Shown: piece after piece, positions 1 to 6,120 of the stretch
Layout: each line of letters opens with the position of its first letter
Numbering within the stretch: the stretch's first letter is position 1
Source: DASYTH01 sp035942955
GTDB lineage: Bacteria > Actinomycetota > Actinomycetes > Mycobacteriales > Pseudonocardiaceae
Assembly: GCF_035942955.1 (NCBI RefSeq)
Contig: NZ_DASZCQ010000129.1
Span: forward strand, 1 to 11,646
Reading direction: 5' to 3'
Length of the DNA stretch: 11,646 nucleotides
Position numbers and translations under genes: made by a program
The notes under the pieces: model-generated
Database searches by the model: none
What the model was told of the DNA's origin: nothing
Seen by the model: the letters and a program-made list of their open reading frames with translations, nothing else

Positions 1-159
1 GGGGTGGGGCGCGGGGTGTGGGATCTGCGGGGACCGGGCCGGCTCGGGATCGGGGCGGGGGTGGGGACATGACGGTGCGTGGGCGTGTCGGTGGAGTGGC
101 GCGCGGGGTGTGGAGGGTGCGGGGGTTGCGTTGGGTGGGGGTCGGGGTCGGGTTGGGGG
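1..159 (+). other. Cluster of potential G-quadruplex motifs
   Basis: Three G-tract arrays fit the G3+N1-7 pattern. At 1-22 four tracts are separated by loops of 1, 3 and 3 bases. At 46-66 four tracts have loops of 3, 1 and 1 and cover the presumed ribosome-binding region of the membrane protein starting at 69. At 121-159 six tracts lie within its early coding sequence. They are on the coding strand, so they could fold in the mRNA. In so G-rich a region they may be only a by-product of codon bias. Confidence 0.45.
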
Positions 160-1193
160 TTGCCGTGCTGGCGTTGCGGGAGCGGTTGCCTTCGGTGGGG
201 GCGGTGTCGGAGTCGTTGCGGGTGGCCGATGTGCGGTGGCTGGGCGTGGCGGTGGTGGCCGAGGCCGTGTCGATGGCCATGTTTGCGCGGCAGCAGCGGC
301 GGTTGCTTGGGGCGTTCGGGGTGCGGGTGGCGCGGCACCGGGCGTTGGCGCTGGCGTACAGCCGGTCGGCGATCGCGATCGTGGTGCCGGCGGGGTCGGC
401 GGTGTCGGCGGCGTATGCGTTTCGGCAGTTTCGCGTTGACGGGGCGAGTCGGCGGGCGGCGGCGACGGTGATGGTGCTGTCCGGGTTGGTGTCGTTGGTC
501 GCGCTGGTGCTGCTGTACGTGACGGGGGCGTTGGGGGCGGTGGCGGTGCGGATGGTCGCCGCGTGGCAGGAGCATCCGGCGGTGGTGGAGGCGGCGGGTG
601 CGATGGTGGTGGCCGGGGTGGTGCTGGCGGTTTTCCTTGTCTGGCCGCCGCTTGCGGCGCGGGACAGGCGGCTCGGGGGGCCGGGGTTGTTGGGGCGGGC
701 GCCGCGGATGTTGCGGCCGGTGGTGGAGGCGATCGGGGAGGCCAGGTCGGTCGGGGCCCGGCACTGGGTGCTGGCGCTGGGCGCGGCGATGGCGAACTGG
801 TCGACCGATCTGCTGTGCCTTGCCGCGGCGGCGCGGGCGTTTCGGCTGCCGGTGGACCTGGTCGCGATCGGGGCGGTGTACCTGACCGTGCAGGTGGTGC
901 GGCAGGTGCCGCTGACCCCGGGCGGGATCGGGGTCATCGAGGTGAGCTTGCTCGCCGGGCTGGTGTCGGCGGGAGCGGGTGAGGCGGCGGCCGCGGCGAC
1001 GGTGCTGGCCTACCGGCTGCTGTCCTGCTGGTTGATCATCCCGGCCGGGTTCATCGGCTGGCTGGTGTTGCGCCGCCGCCCGGTCAGATCGGATACGACG
1101 CGCCCTGCCGAACAAGCACCGCGTCCCCCGGATACTCCGCCCGCGCCTCGGCGAACACCGCTTCGGCCTCGGTCCATGGCGGCACGTGTGTGA
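69..1193 (+). CDS. UPF0104 / lysylphosphatidylglycerol synthase-type integral membrane protein
   Basis: A 374-residue polytopic inner-membrane protein of the LPG_synthase_TM (UPF0104) family. Several long hydrophobic segments rich in Val, Ala and Leu are visible. The family signature PLTPGGIGVIE sits at about residues 281-291 and is followed by another hydrophobic hairpin. Relatives form the membrane domain of MprF-like flippases or act in lipid or glycan transport. With no soluble synthetase domain here, the substrate cannot be named. I chose the ATG at 69, which is preceded by a G-rich stretch (GGGGTGGGG). The frame is open upstream to the window edge, with a GTG at 18, so a longer N-terminus is possible. 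The last 36 or so residues are Pro/Arg-rich and lie antisense to the MBL gene. Codon use is odd: GGG, TTG and CGG dominate, whereas neighbours prefer GGC and CTG. Family call is fairly secure; specific function unknown. Confidence 0.8.
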   Translation: MTVRGRVGGVARGVWRVRGLRWVGVGVGLGVAVLALRERLPSVGAVSESLRVADVRWLGVAVVAEAVSMAMFARQQRRLLGAFGVRVARHRALALAYSRSAIAIVVPAGSAVSAAYAFRQFRVDGASRRAAATVMVLSGLVSLVALVLLYVTGALGAVAVRMVAAWQEHPAVVEAAGAMVVAGVVLAVFLVWPPLAARDRRLGGPGLLGRAPRMLRPVVEAIGEARSVGARHWVLALGAAMANWSTDLLCLAAAARAFRLPVDLVAIGAVYLTVQVVRQVPLTPGGIGVIEVSLLAGLVSAGAGEAAAAATVLAYRLLSCWLIIPAGFIGWLVLRRRPVRSDTTRPAEQAPRPPDTPPAPRRTPLRPRSMAARV

Positions 1194-1854
1194 CCAGGAG
1201 CCTGGCGGCACCGGATCGCTTGGCCAGTTCCCCCGCCTCCTTGCCGGACAGGTGCAGCCCGGATGGCCGGTCGTCGGCGTGGGTCCAGGACGCCTCGGCG
1301 AGCAGAACGTCCACTCCGGACGCTAGATCGACCAGCCCGTCGAACAGTCCGGTGTCTCCCGTGTAGACGAACGAGCGGCCGCCGTGCGAGATGCGGAAGC
1401 TGTACGACTCGGGCGGATGGTTGGCCCGGATCACGGTGATCTCGAACGGTCCTATATGGACACTCCCGGGCGACAACGGGTGGAAGGTGTACACATCGGA
1501 CAGATCGGTCTGCAGCCGGTCGGCCTCGTCCGGGCTGTACGCCGCGGTGAACCGGCTGGGCGCCTCACTGGGCGCGTACACCGGGAGCGGGTTCACCCGC
1601 GGATCCCGCGACGGCGCCGAGTGGTAGCGGCGCAGCACGGTGAGGCCGGCGAAATCCGAGCAGTGGTCCGGATGCAGGTGCGAGAACAGCAGGGCGTCCA
1701 GACTGAACGGATCGCGGATCGCCTGCAGGGCCGCGAGGGTGCCGGTGCCGAGCTCGATCCCGAGCAGGAAGCCGCCGGCTTCGAGCAGGTAGCCCGAGGT
1801 CGGGGCGTTGGGTCCGGGGGCGCTGCCGGAGCACCCGAGCACGGTCAACAACAC
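1084..1854 (-). CDS. MBL-fold metal-dependent hydrolase, Rv1339-like (probable cyclic-nucleotide phosphodiesterase)
   Basis: A 256-residue cytosolic metallo-beta-lactamase-fold hydrolase. The N-terminus TVLGCSGSAPGP and SGYLLEAG match mycobacterial Rv1339, which has been reported as an atypical class II cAMP phosphodiesterase. Metal ligands are visible: HLHPDH at residues 59-64, His146, Asp167 in YTGDTG, and His223 in LVTHVPPWT. AEASWTHADD and LHLSGKEAG follow the same family pattern. The GTG at 1854 is the only start that gives the conserved N-terminus, and no Shine-Dalgarno sequence lies directly ahead of it. It is last in the rhomboid-murI-MBL run, 36 bases after murI. Its 3' end overlaps the convergent membrane-protein gene by 110 bases. 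The fold is secure; cAMP as substrate is inferred by similarity, and RNase Z-like or other activities are alternatives. Confidence 0.9.
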   Translation of the reverse strand: MLLTVLGCSGSAPGPNAPTSGYLLEAGGFLLGIELGTGTLAALQAIRDPFSLDALLFSHLHPDHCSDFAGLTVLRRYHSAPSRDPRVNPLPVYAPSEAPSRFTAAYSPDEADRLQTDLSDVYTFHPLSPGSVHIGPFEITVIRANHPPESYSFRISHGGRSFVYTGDTGLFDGLVDLASGVDVLLAEASWTHADDRPSGLHLSGKEAGELAKRSGAARLLVTHVPPWTEAEAVFAEARAEYPGDAVLVRQGASYPI

Positions 1855-1871
1855 GGTGCACAGCGTGACAT
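1845..1871 (-). CDS. Candidate Cys-rich leader peptide (8 aa) overlapping the MBL start
   Basis: The minus strand holds an 8-codon frame M-S-R-C-A-P-C-C and a TGA stop. Its ATG at 1871 is preceded by GAGG with a 5-base spacer, the best ribosome site in the murI-MBL gap. Its stop lies inside the MBL gene, whose own GTG at 1854 lacks a nearby site, so translational coupling is possible. All three cysteines use TGT, a codon that is uncommon at this GC content. Mycobacteria are known to use poly-cysteine upstream frames as cysteine-responsive attenuators. The frame is very short and could be chance. Confidence 0.3.
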   Translation of the reverse strand: MSRCAPCC

Positions 1872-1890
1872 ATCCACCTCGACTCCGGGA

Positions 1891-2694
1891 TCACGTTCGC
1901 ATCAAGGGAGTCATGGAACCGAGGTCGGGCCCGAGGAACCGGCGGGCGAGGCGGGCGAAGGGCTCGGCGGGACCGGTGGCCAGCAGCTCGTGCTGAACCG
2001 GTTCGGTGCCCGGCTCGGCGAGCAGGTCGCGCTCGGTCAGCACGCGCACAACGTCCTTTGCGGTCTCCTCCGCACTGGACACCAGCGTCACGGCGTCGCC
2101 GAGCACGATCTGCAGAACGCCGGTGAGCAACGGGTAGTGCGTGCAGCCGAGCACCACAGTGTCCACATCGGCCTGTTGCAGCGGCTCGAGGTAGGCCTGG
2201 GCGAGCCCGAGCACCTGCCGGCCCGACGTGATCCCCCGCTCGACGAAGTCGACGAACCGCGGGCACGCGGCTGCGGTGACCACGACGTCCCTGGCCGCGG
2301 CGAACGCGTCCTGGTACGCACCGGAGCGGACGGTCCCGCTGGTACCGATCACGCCGATCCGGCCGCTGCGGGTGGCCCCGACCGCCCGGCGCACCGCGGG
2401 CACGATCACCTCGATGACCGGGATGTCGTAGCGGTCCCGCGCGTCCCGCAGGCACGCCGCCGACGCGTTGTTGCACGCGATGACGAGCAGCTTCACTCCG
2501 CCGGCGACCAGCTCGTCGGCGATCGCCAGCGCGTGCTTGCGCACCTGGTCGATCGGCAGCGGGCCGTACGGACCGTTGGCGGTGTCGCCGACGTAGCGCA
2601 GCCGCTCCCCCGGCAGCTGGTCGGCGATCGCGCGCGCGACCGTGAGGCCGCCGACGCCGGAGTCGAACACCCCGATCGGTGCGTCCGGGCTCAC
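1891..2694 (-). CDS. murI: Glutamate racemase
   Basis: MurI interconverts L- and D-glutamate in the cytosol and supplies D-Glu for peptidoglycan stem peptides. It is normally essential. The 267-residue protein has the usual length. The acid/base pair is clear: Cys74 in VIACNNASA and Cys184 in LGCTHYPLL, with His186 beside it. Asp11-Ser12 lie in VFDSGVGGLTV, and YVGDTANGPYGP at about 34-45 is the actinobacterial form of the substrate loop. The GTG start at 2694 overlaps the rhomboid stop as GTGA (4 bases), which implies translational coupling. The MBL gene follows after 36 bases. The rhomboid-murI-MBL order matches the mycobacterial Rv1337-Rv1339 arrangement. Confidence 0.97.
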   Translation of the reverse strand: MSPDAPIGVFDSGVGGLTVARAIADQLPGERLRYVGDTANGPYGPLPIDQVRKHALAIADELVAGGVKLLVIACNNASAACLRDARDRYDIPVIEVIVPAVRRAVGATRSGRIGVIGTSGTVRSGAYQDAFAAARDVVVTAAACPRFVDFVERGITSGRQVLGLAQAYLEPLQQADVDTVVLGCTHYPLLTGVLQIVLGDAVTLVSSAEETAKDVVRVLTERDLLAEPGTEPVQHELLATGPAEPFARLARRFLGPDLGSMTPLMRT

Positions 2695-3350
2695 TCGGCA
2701 ATACCCCCGGGCACGACCGGATCCGGCGCCGCGGCGGTCCGGCTCGCGGCGCGCCGGCCGGCCATGGCCACCAGCCAGGCGGCCAGCACCCCGGCCCCCG
2801 CGCCGAACAGGTGACCCTGCCAGGAGACGCCAGGGTCACCGGGGAGCACCCCGAACAGCATGCCGCCCCAGTACAGCAACAGCACCGCGGCCACGCCGAT
2901 CTGCAGCACGCTGCGGGTGAAGATGCCGCGCACCAGCAGGAAGGCCAGCCAGCCGAACGCAAGGCCGGACGCGCCGACGGTCACCCCGTCGCCACCGGTT
3001 AGCCACACGCCGACGCCGCTGACCAGCCAGATCGTCAGCGTCACCGCGATCCACCGGCCCAACCCGCCGGCCATGGCCAGGAAACCGAAGATCAGCACGG
3101 GCAGCGTGTTGGCGAGCAGGTGGCCGAAACCGCTGTGCAGCAACGGCGCCCAGGCAATCCCGTCCAACCCGGACAGCGACCTCGGCACGATGCCGAACTG
3201 GTCGAGGTCCGCCGGCAGCACCACGTCGATCAGCTCGATCAGATACAGCAACGCGGTGAACCCGGCGACCACGATGGCCGCCTGCTTGGCGTTGGCGGGA
3301 AGGATCCGGTGTACGGCCGTGCTCACCGGCTTGGCTGGCAATGTGTCCAC
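2691..3350 (-). CDS. Rhomboid-family intramembrane serine protease
   Basis: A 219-residue membrane protein with six or so hydrophobic segments, expected to cleave transmembrane substrates within the bilayer. The catalytic dyad is visible: Ser128 in VGASGLAFGW and His180 in WQGHLFGAGAG. His72, His77 and Asn81 in LLHSGFGHLLANTLP form the oxyanion-side motif of TM2. The C-terminal tail is short, polar and rich in Ala/Arg/Pro. I chose the GTG at 3350. The frame is open upstream to about 3473, but that extension is Arg-rich, lies over the end of the exporter gene and shows no rhomboid features. No strong ribosome site precedes the start. It begins 10 bases after the MFS stop, and its own stop overlaps murI. 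Resembles mycobacterial Rv1337; substrates unknown. Confidence 0.88.
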   Translation of the reverse strand: MDTLPAKPVSTAVHRILPANAKQAAIVVAGFTALLYLIELIDVVLPADLDQFGIVPRSLSGLDGIAWAPLLHSGFGHLLANTLPVLIFGFLAMAGGLGRWIAVTLTIWLVSGVGVWLTGGDGVTVGASGLAFGWLAFLLVRGIFTRSVLQIGVAAVLLLYWGGMLFGVLPGDPGVSWQGHLFGAGAGVLAAWLVAMAGRRAASRTAAAPDPVVPGGIAE

Positions 3351-3360
3351 GTCACCGAGG

Positions 3361-5043
3361 CTACGTGGCCGCCCCGACCGCGGAATCAGGTGAAACCCCT
3401 GATGTTGCCCCCGGGTCGCGACGGCGGCGGGCCGGAGCCAGCAACGCGAGCAGGAACGTGAGCGCGACCGCACCGGCGGCCCACCACGAGGCGACCCGGG
3501 TGGCCCGGCTGAAGTTGTCGGCCTCGGCGATTGCGGCGGCCCTGGTGAACGCGTCGGCGCCCTCGCCGGTGGGGCACCCGGGCGGGGCGACGGTCGGGTC
3601 CACGGAGCCCGCCCTGGTGACGTAGCAGTGCGTGAACCGCGCGACGGCGGCGTCGACCGCCTCTGAAGTTTCGCCGGCCGTGACCAGCTCGCGGCGCAGG
3701 TCGTCGGTGGCGGTTCCGGCGGCCGCGGCCGCGTGCGACCCGAGCGCGCCGAACAGGGCGACCCCGACGATGGCGATGCCGAGCGCGTTGCCGATCCGCT
3801 GGGCGGTGTTCACCAGGCCGGCCACCGAGCCGGATTCCCGCTTGGGCACCGATTCCAGCGCGATGTCCACATTGGGCGCGATCGTGAAGCCGTTGCCGAG
3901 ACCGACCAGGAACAGCGCGGGGATCAGGGCCGCGCCGGACCGCGTGAGCGCCACCGTGATGATCACACCGACCGTGCCGGCGACCGCGAGGCCGGAGCCG
4001 AGCAGCAGCACGCCGCGGCCGAGGCGGGCGTGCGCCCGGTCCGACAGCGCGCCGCCGATCACCGAACCGGCCGCGAACGCCGTCAGGATCAGCCCGGCGG
4101 CCAGCGCCGACCGGCCGAGCCCGAGCTGCAGGTGCAGGGACAGCATGAACAGCAGCCCGATGAACCCGGTGAAGTAGGTCAGGCCGATCGCGGCGCCGGC
4201 GGCGAGCGAGCGGATCCGTAGCAGCCGCAGGTCGAACAGCACCGCCTGGCCGTTACGGATCCGGCGCAGCTCCCACCGGACGAACAGCGCGACGACCGGC
4301 ACCGCGGCGGCCAGGCACAGCCACGTCCAGGCCGGCCAGCCGGCCGCGCGGCCCTCGATGAGCGGGACGGTGATCAGCGAAAGGGCAAGGGCGACAAGGA
4401 CGACGGCGACGCCGTCCAGCGCGCCGCCGCGCCCCCGGGTCGGCGGCAGCAGCCGGGCCGCGAGGAGCACCGCGACCACCCCGATCGGGACGTTGATCAG
4501 GAAGATCGGCCGCCAGAGCAGGCTCGCGACGTCGGCCTGGACGAGCAGGCCGCCGAGCAGCGGGCCGGCCGCCACCGACACCCCGGCCACGATGCCGTAC
4601 AGCGAGAACGCCCGGCCCCGCTCGTGCCGCGGAAACCCGACCTGGATGATCGCGACGATCTGCGGGTTGATCAGTCCGGCCGCGACGCCCTGCGCCACCC
4701 GGGCCGCGATCAGCTGCCCGGGGGTCTGGGCGATGCCGCACAGGGCCGAGGCGGTGACGAAGCCGAGCATGCCGAGCACGAACAGCCGGCGGTAGCCGAA
4801 GCGGTCGCCGAGCCGGCCGCCGGGAATCAGGGACAGGCCGAACGTCAGGGCGTACCCGCTGACCACCCACTCGACGGACCCGTAGCTCGCGCCGAGGTCG
4901 AGCTGGACGGACGGGATCGCGACGTTCACGATCGTGGCGTCGAGCAGGATCATGAACGCGCCGGAGAGCACGACGGTCAGCGATACCCAGCGCCTCGGAT
5001 CGGCGGTCGGGTCGGCCGTTCGGGGCGGTGCGGGATGTCCCAT
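3361..5043 (-). CDS. DHA2-type (14-TM) MFS drug/proton antiporter, EmrB/QacA-like
   Basis: A 560-residue major facilitator protein with 14 predicted membrane segments, as in the QacA/EmrB group that exports toxic compounds using the proton gradient. Visible motifs: motif D1 LLDATIVNVAIPSV in TM1, motif A GGRLGDRFGYRR between TM2 and TM3, motif B RVAQGVAAGLINPQ in TM4 and motif C GIVAGVSVAAGPLLGG in TM5. An unusually long loop of roughly 85 residues before the last helix carries two cysteines (about 473 and 490) and is predicted to be outside the cell. I chose the ATG at 5043; an in-frame TTG at 5067 would add 8 residues. It lies 46 bases after the SRPBCC gene on the same strand, and the divergent MarR gene suggests ligand-induced control. 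Substrate not predictable. Confidence 0.92.
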   Translation of the reverse strand: MGHPAPPRTADPTADPRRWVSLTVVLSGAFMILLDATIVNVAIPSVQLDLGASYGSVEWVVSGYALTFGLSLIPGGRLGDRFGYRRLFVLGMLGFVTASALCGIAQTPGQLIAARVAQGVAAGLINPQIVAIIQVGFPRHERGRAFSLYGIVAGVSVAAGPLLGGLLVQADVASLLWRPIFLINVPIGVVAVLLAARLLPPTRGRGGALDGVAVVLVALALSLITVPLIEGRAAGWPAWTWLCLAAAVPVVALFVRWELRRIRNGQAVLFDLRLLRIRSLAAGAAIGLTYFTGFIGLLFMLSLHLQLGLGRSALAAGLILTAFAAGSVIGGALSDRAHARLGRGVLLLGSGLAVAGTVGVIITVALTRSGAALIPALFLVGLGNGFTIAPNVDIALESVPKRESGSVAGLVNTAQRIGNALGIAIVGVALFGALGSHAAAAAGTATDDLRRELVTAGETSEAVDAAVARFTHCYVTRAGSVDPTVAPPGCPTGEGADAFTRAAAIAEADNFSRATRVASWWAAGAVALTFLLALLAPARRRRDPGATSGVSPDSAVGAAT

Positions 5044-5089
5044 TGGGCCGATTGTCCGCGTCCGCAAGGAACTTGCGCTTGAGCGCCGG

Positions 5090-5551
5090 TCACGTGCGCA
5101 GGAGGCTGGTGAGCCGGTCCAGCGAGCGCTCCATGCCGCGGGCCACGTCCTTGGTGCCGAACAGCTTCATGACCAGACCCTTGATCGCGCCGGCCGGCTC
5201 TTGGCGGCTGCGCAGGCGGACGGTGGTGGCCGCGCCGTCCGGCTCGAGCTCGATGCGGAACTCGGTCGACTCGGCGAACCTGGGCGCCGGCTTGCCGTCG
5301 AGGCGCTCGGCGACGTGCCGCCAGGCGAGCAGCCGGTTCGGCTCGTAGCCGGTGATCTCCTGATCGACCTCGGCGTGCTTGCTCCCCCACCGGCCGTGCT
5401 GGGTGCGCAGCTGGCCGACGCCGGTGCCCGAGCGCACCTCGACGCGCTCGGCGAAGGTGAACCACTCCGGCGCGCGGCCGGCATCCGAGACGATCTCCCA
5501 GACCTTGTCCACCTGCGCGTCGACGCGCGCCTCCCGGACAATCTCGATCAC
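5090..5551 (-). CDS. SRPBCC (START/Bet v1-like) family protein
   Basis: A 153-residue soluble protein with the helix-grip pattern of SRPBCC proteins, which bind hydrophobic ligands in a deep cavity. The N-terminal strand IEIVREARVDA is followed by the typical helix VDKVWEIVSDAGRAPEWF (about 14-31). Central strands include LLAWRHV and TEFRIELEPDG, and a long C-terminal helix runs at about 121-152. The start is the GTG at 5551, placed 5 bases after GAGGAGG. The upstream extension of this frame runs antisense to marR and is not credible. It is divergent from marR with 31 bases between starts, and precedes the exporter gene. A ligand-binding or detoxifying role beside the exporter is inferred from context only. 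Confidence 0.87.
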   Translation of the reverse strand: MIEIVREARVDAQVDKVWEIVSDAGRAPEWFTFAERVEVRSGTGVGQLRTQHGRWGSKHAEVDQEITGYEPNRLLAWRHVAERLDGKPAPRFAESTEFRIELEPDGAATTVRLRSRQEPAGAIKGLVMKLFGTKDVARGMERSLDRLTSLLRT

Positions 5552-5582
5552 GCATGCCTCCTCGGGATATGATGTGCACAGG
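5552..5582 (+). promoter_or_regulatory. Divergent marR / SRPBCC promoter region
   Basis: Only 31 bases separate the two start codons. On the plus strand TATGAT at 5568-5573 is a good -10 match. Transcription would begin at about 5580-5583, making the marR mRNA leaderless or nearly so at the ATG at 5583. No convincing -35 box is seen. On the minus strand the GAGGAGG site of the SRPBCC gene is at 5557-5563. A weak TGAACT-N16-TCATAT arrangement could serve that direction. Confidence 0.5.
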
Positions 5583-5993
5583 ATGAACAGTTCAGACCCT
5601 GAACGTTTCGAGAGACTGTACCGTCGGATCTGGGGTGCGCTCAACCGTCCGGACGACCCGGATCTGAGCCAGCACGAGCGGCAGGTGCTGCACCACGTCG
5701 TCGGTGACGGGGTGGCGCTGAGCTGGCTCGCCGGGCACCTGGGACTGCCCAAGAGCACCACCTCAGTGCTGATCAAAAGCCTGGCGGCGCGGGGATTCGT
5801 GGAGCGGGCGCGGGATCCGGCCGACGAGCGCCGGCTGGCGATCAAGCTGACGGCCAAGGGGCGGCGGACCGTGGAGCGGGACACGGTGCTGCGACCGGAC
5901 GCGCTGGCCAAGGCCATGGCGAAGCTCGACCGGAATACCCGCAGGGCGTTGCTGGAGGGTCTGGAACGACTGGCCGAAGCGGCCGAATCCTGA
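5583..5993 (+). CDS. MarR-family winged-helix transcriptional regulator
   Basis: A 136-residue MarR-type dimeric repressor. The DNA-recognition region is clear: LSWLAGHLGLPKSTTSVLIKSL at about 46-67 is the helix-turn-helix, and the wing carries the family Asp-Arg pattern DPADERRLAIKLTAKG at 78-93. The helices at both ends that form the dimer interface are present but short. I chose the ATG at 5583 because a -10 box at 5568-5573 would start transcription there; a GTG at 5574 is an alternative. A dyad overlaps the start codon and is a likely autoregulatory site. It is divergent from the SRPBCC and MFS genes, the usual layout when a MarR protein represses an efflux operon until a ligand binds. 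Family call is firm; ligand unknown. Confidence 0.93.
   Translation: MNSSDPERFERLYRRIWGALNRPDDPDLSQHERQVLHHVVGDGVALSWLAGHLGLPKSTTSVLIKSLAARGFVERARDPADERRLAIKLTAKGRRTVERDTVLRPDALAKAMAKLDRNTRRALLEGLERLAEAAES
5584..5604. promoter_or_regulatory. Candidate MarR operator: overlapping dyads
   Basis: TGAACAGTTCA at 5584-5594 is a perfect 5+1+5 palindrome. GTTCAGACCCTGAAC at 5590-5604 is a perfect 6+3+6 inverted repeat. They share the central GTTCA half site, giving three alternating half sites within the first eight codons of marR. Their position just downstream of the predicted marR start point, and upstream of the SRPBCC gene, suits MarR-type repression of both directions. Binding is inferred. Confidence 0.5.
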
Positions 5994-6020
5994 TCGTCAC
6001 GCAGGGCTCCGGCGAGGTCG

Positions 6021-6083
6021 GCGACGGGAACGCGTCACCCGGCTGCACGAAGGCGGAACACGGCTTCCCGAAGGCGAGACACG
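6021..6083. repeat. Three tandem 21-bp repeat units in convergent spacer
   Basis: Units lie at 6021-6041, 6042-6062 and 6063-6083. The second and third agree at 17 of 21 positions and share CGAAGGCG-N3-CACG. The first matches the second at 13 of 21. They fill the spacer between the ends of marR and cysM, at one boundary of the efflux module. No open frame of interest uses them. A small CTTC-CC-GAAG dyad lies in the third unit. No clear intrinsic terminator was found in this spacer. Confidence 0.6.
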
Positions 6084-6098
6084 CCGGGCCGGGACCGG

Positions 6099-6107
6099 TT
6101 GTCCACA
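6099..6107 (+). other. Perfect actinobacterial DnaA-box sequence
   Basis: TTGTCCACA equals the preferred DnaA box of Streptomyces-type chromosomes. It is the only perfect copy I noticed in the window, and it sits 13 bases past the cysM stop in the convergent spacer. A single box is not an origin. It might titrate DnaA or be chance, though location in a noncoding gap is mildly suggestive. Confidence 0.3.
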
Positions 6108-6120
6108 GGAAGTGGGGGCA

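Noticed and set aside
1855..1890. Frameshift in the MBL gene joining ATG 1871 to the body
   Set aside because: The MBL protein already begins with the conserved TVLGCSGS from GTG 1854, so no missing N-terminus needs explaining.
1384..2814. Long plus-strand open frame antisense to murI and the MBL gene
   Set aside because: Arg/Gly/His-rich composition with no domain pattern; it mirrors two genes with full catalytic motifs. Similar long frames at 1565-2962 (-), 6112-7431 (+), 8034-9320 (+) and 9972-11483 (-) are rejected for the same reason.
3351..3473. N-terminal extension of the rhomboid protease
   Set aside because: It would overlap the MFS gene, is Arg/Ser-rich and shows no rhomboid or signal features; the GTG at 3350 fits the family.
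5044..5067. TTG start for the MFS exporter
   Set aside because: It adds only 8 residues from a rare start codon with no better ribosome site; the ATG at 5043 is preferred, though not proven.
5075..5086. GCGCTTGAGCGC palindrome between SRPBCC and MFS genes
   Set aside because: A 4-5 bp stem with a tiny loop and no T tract is too weak to call a terminator or operator.
5552..5917. Upstream extension of the SRPBCC frame
   Set aside because: It runs antisense through marR. GAGGAGG 5 bases before the GTG at 5551 and the SRPBCC N-terminus fix the start.
3351..6120. Transposon or integron origin for the efflux module
   Set aside because: No transposase, terminal inverted repeats, target duplication or attachment site is visible at either edge.
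5994..6120. CRISPR-like array in the convergent spacer
   Set aside because: The 21-bp units are directly adjacent with no unique spacers, and no cas genes are present.
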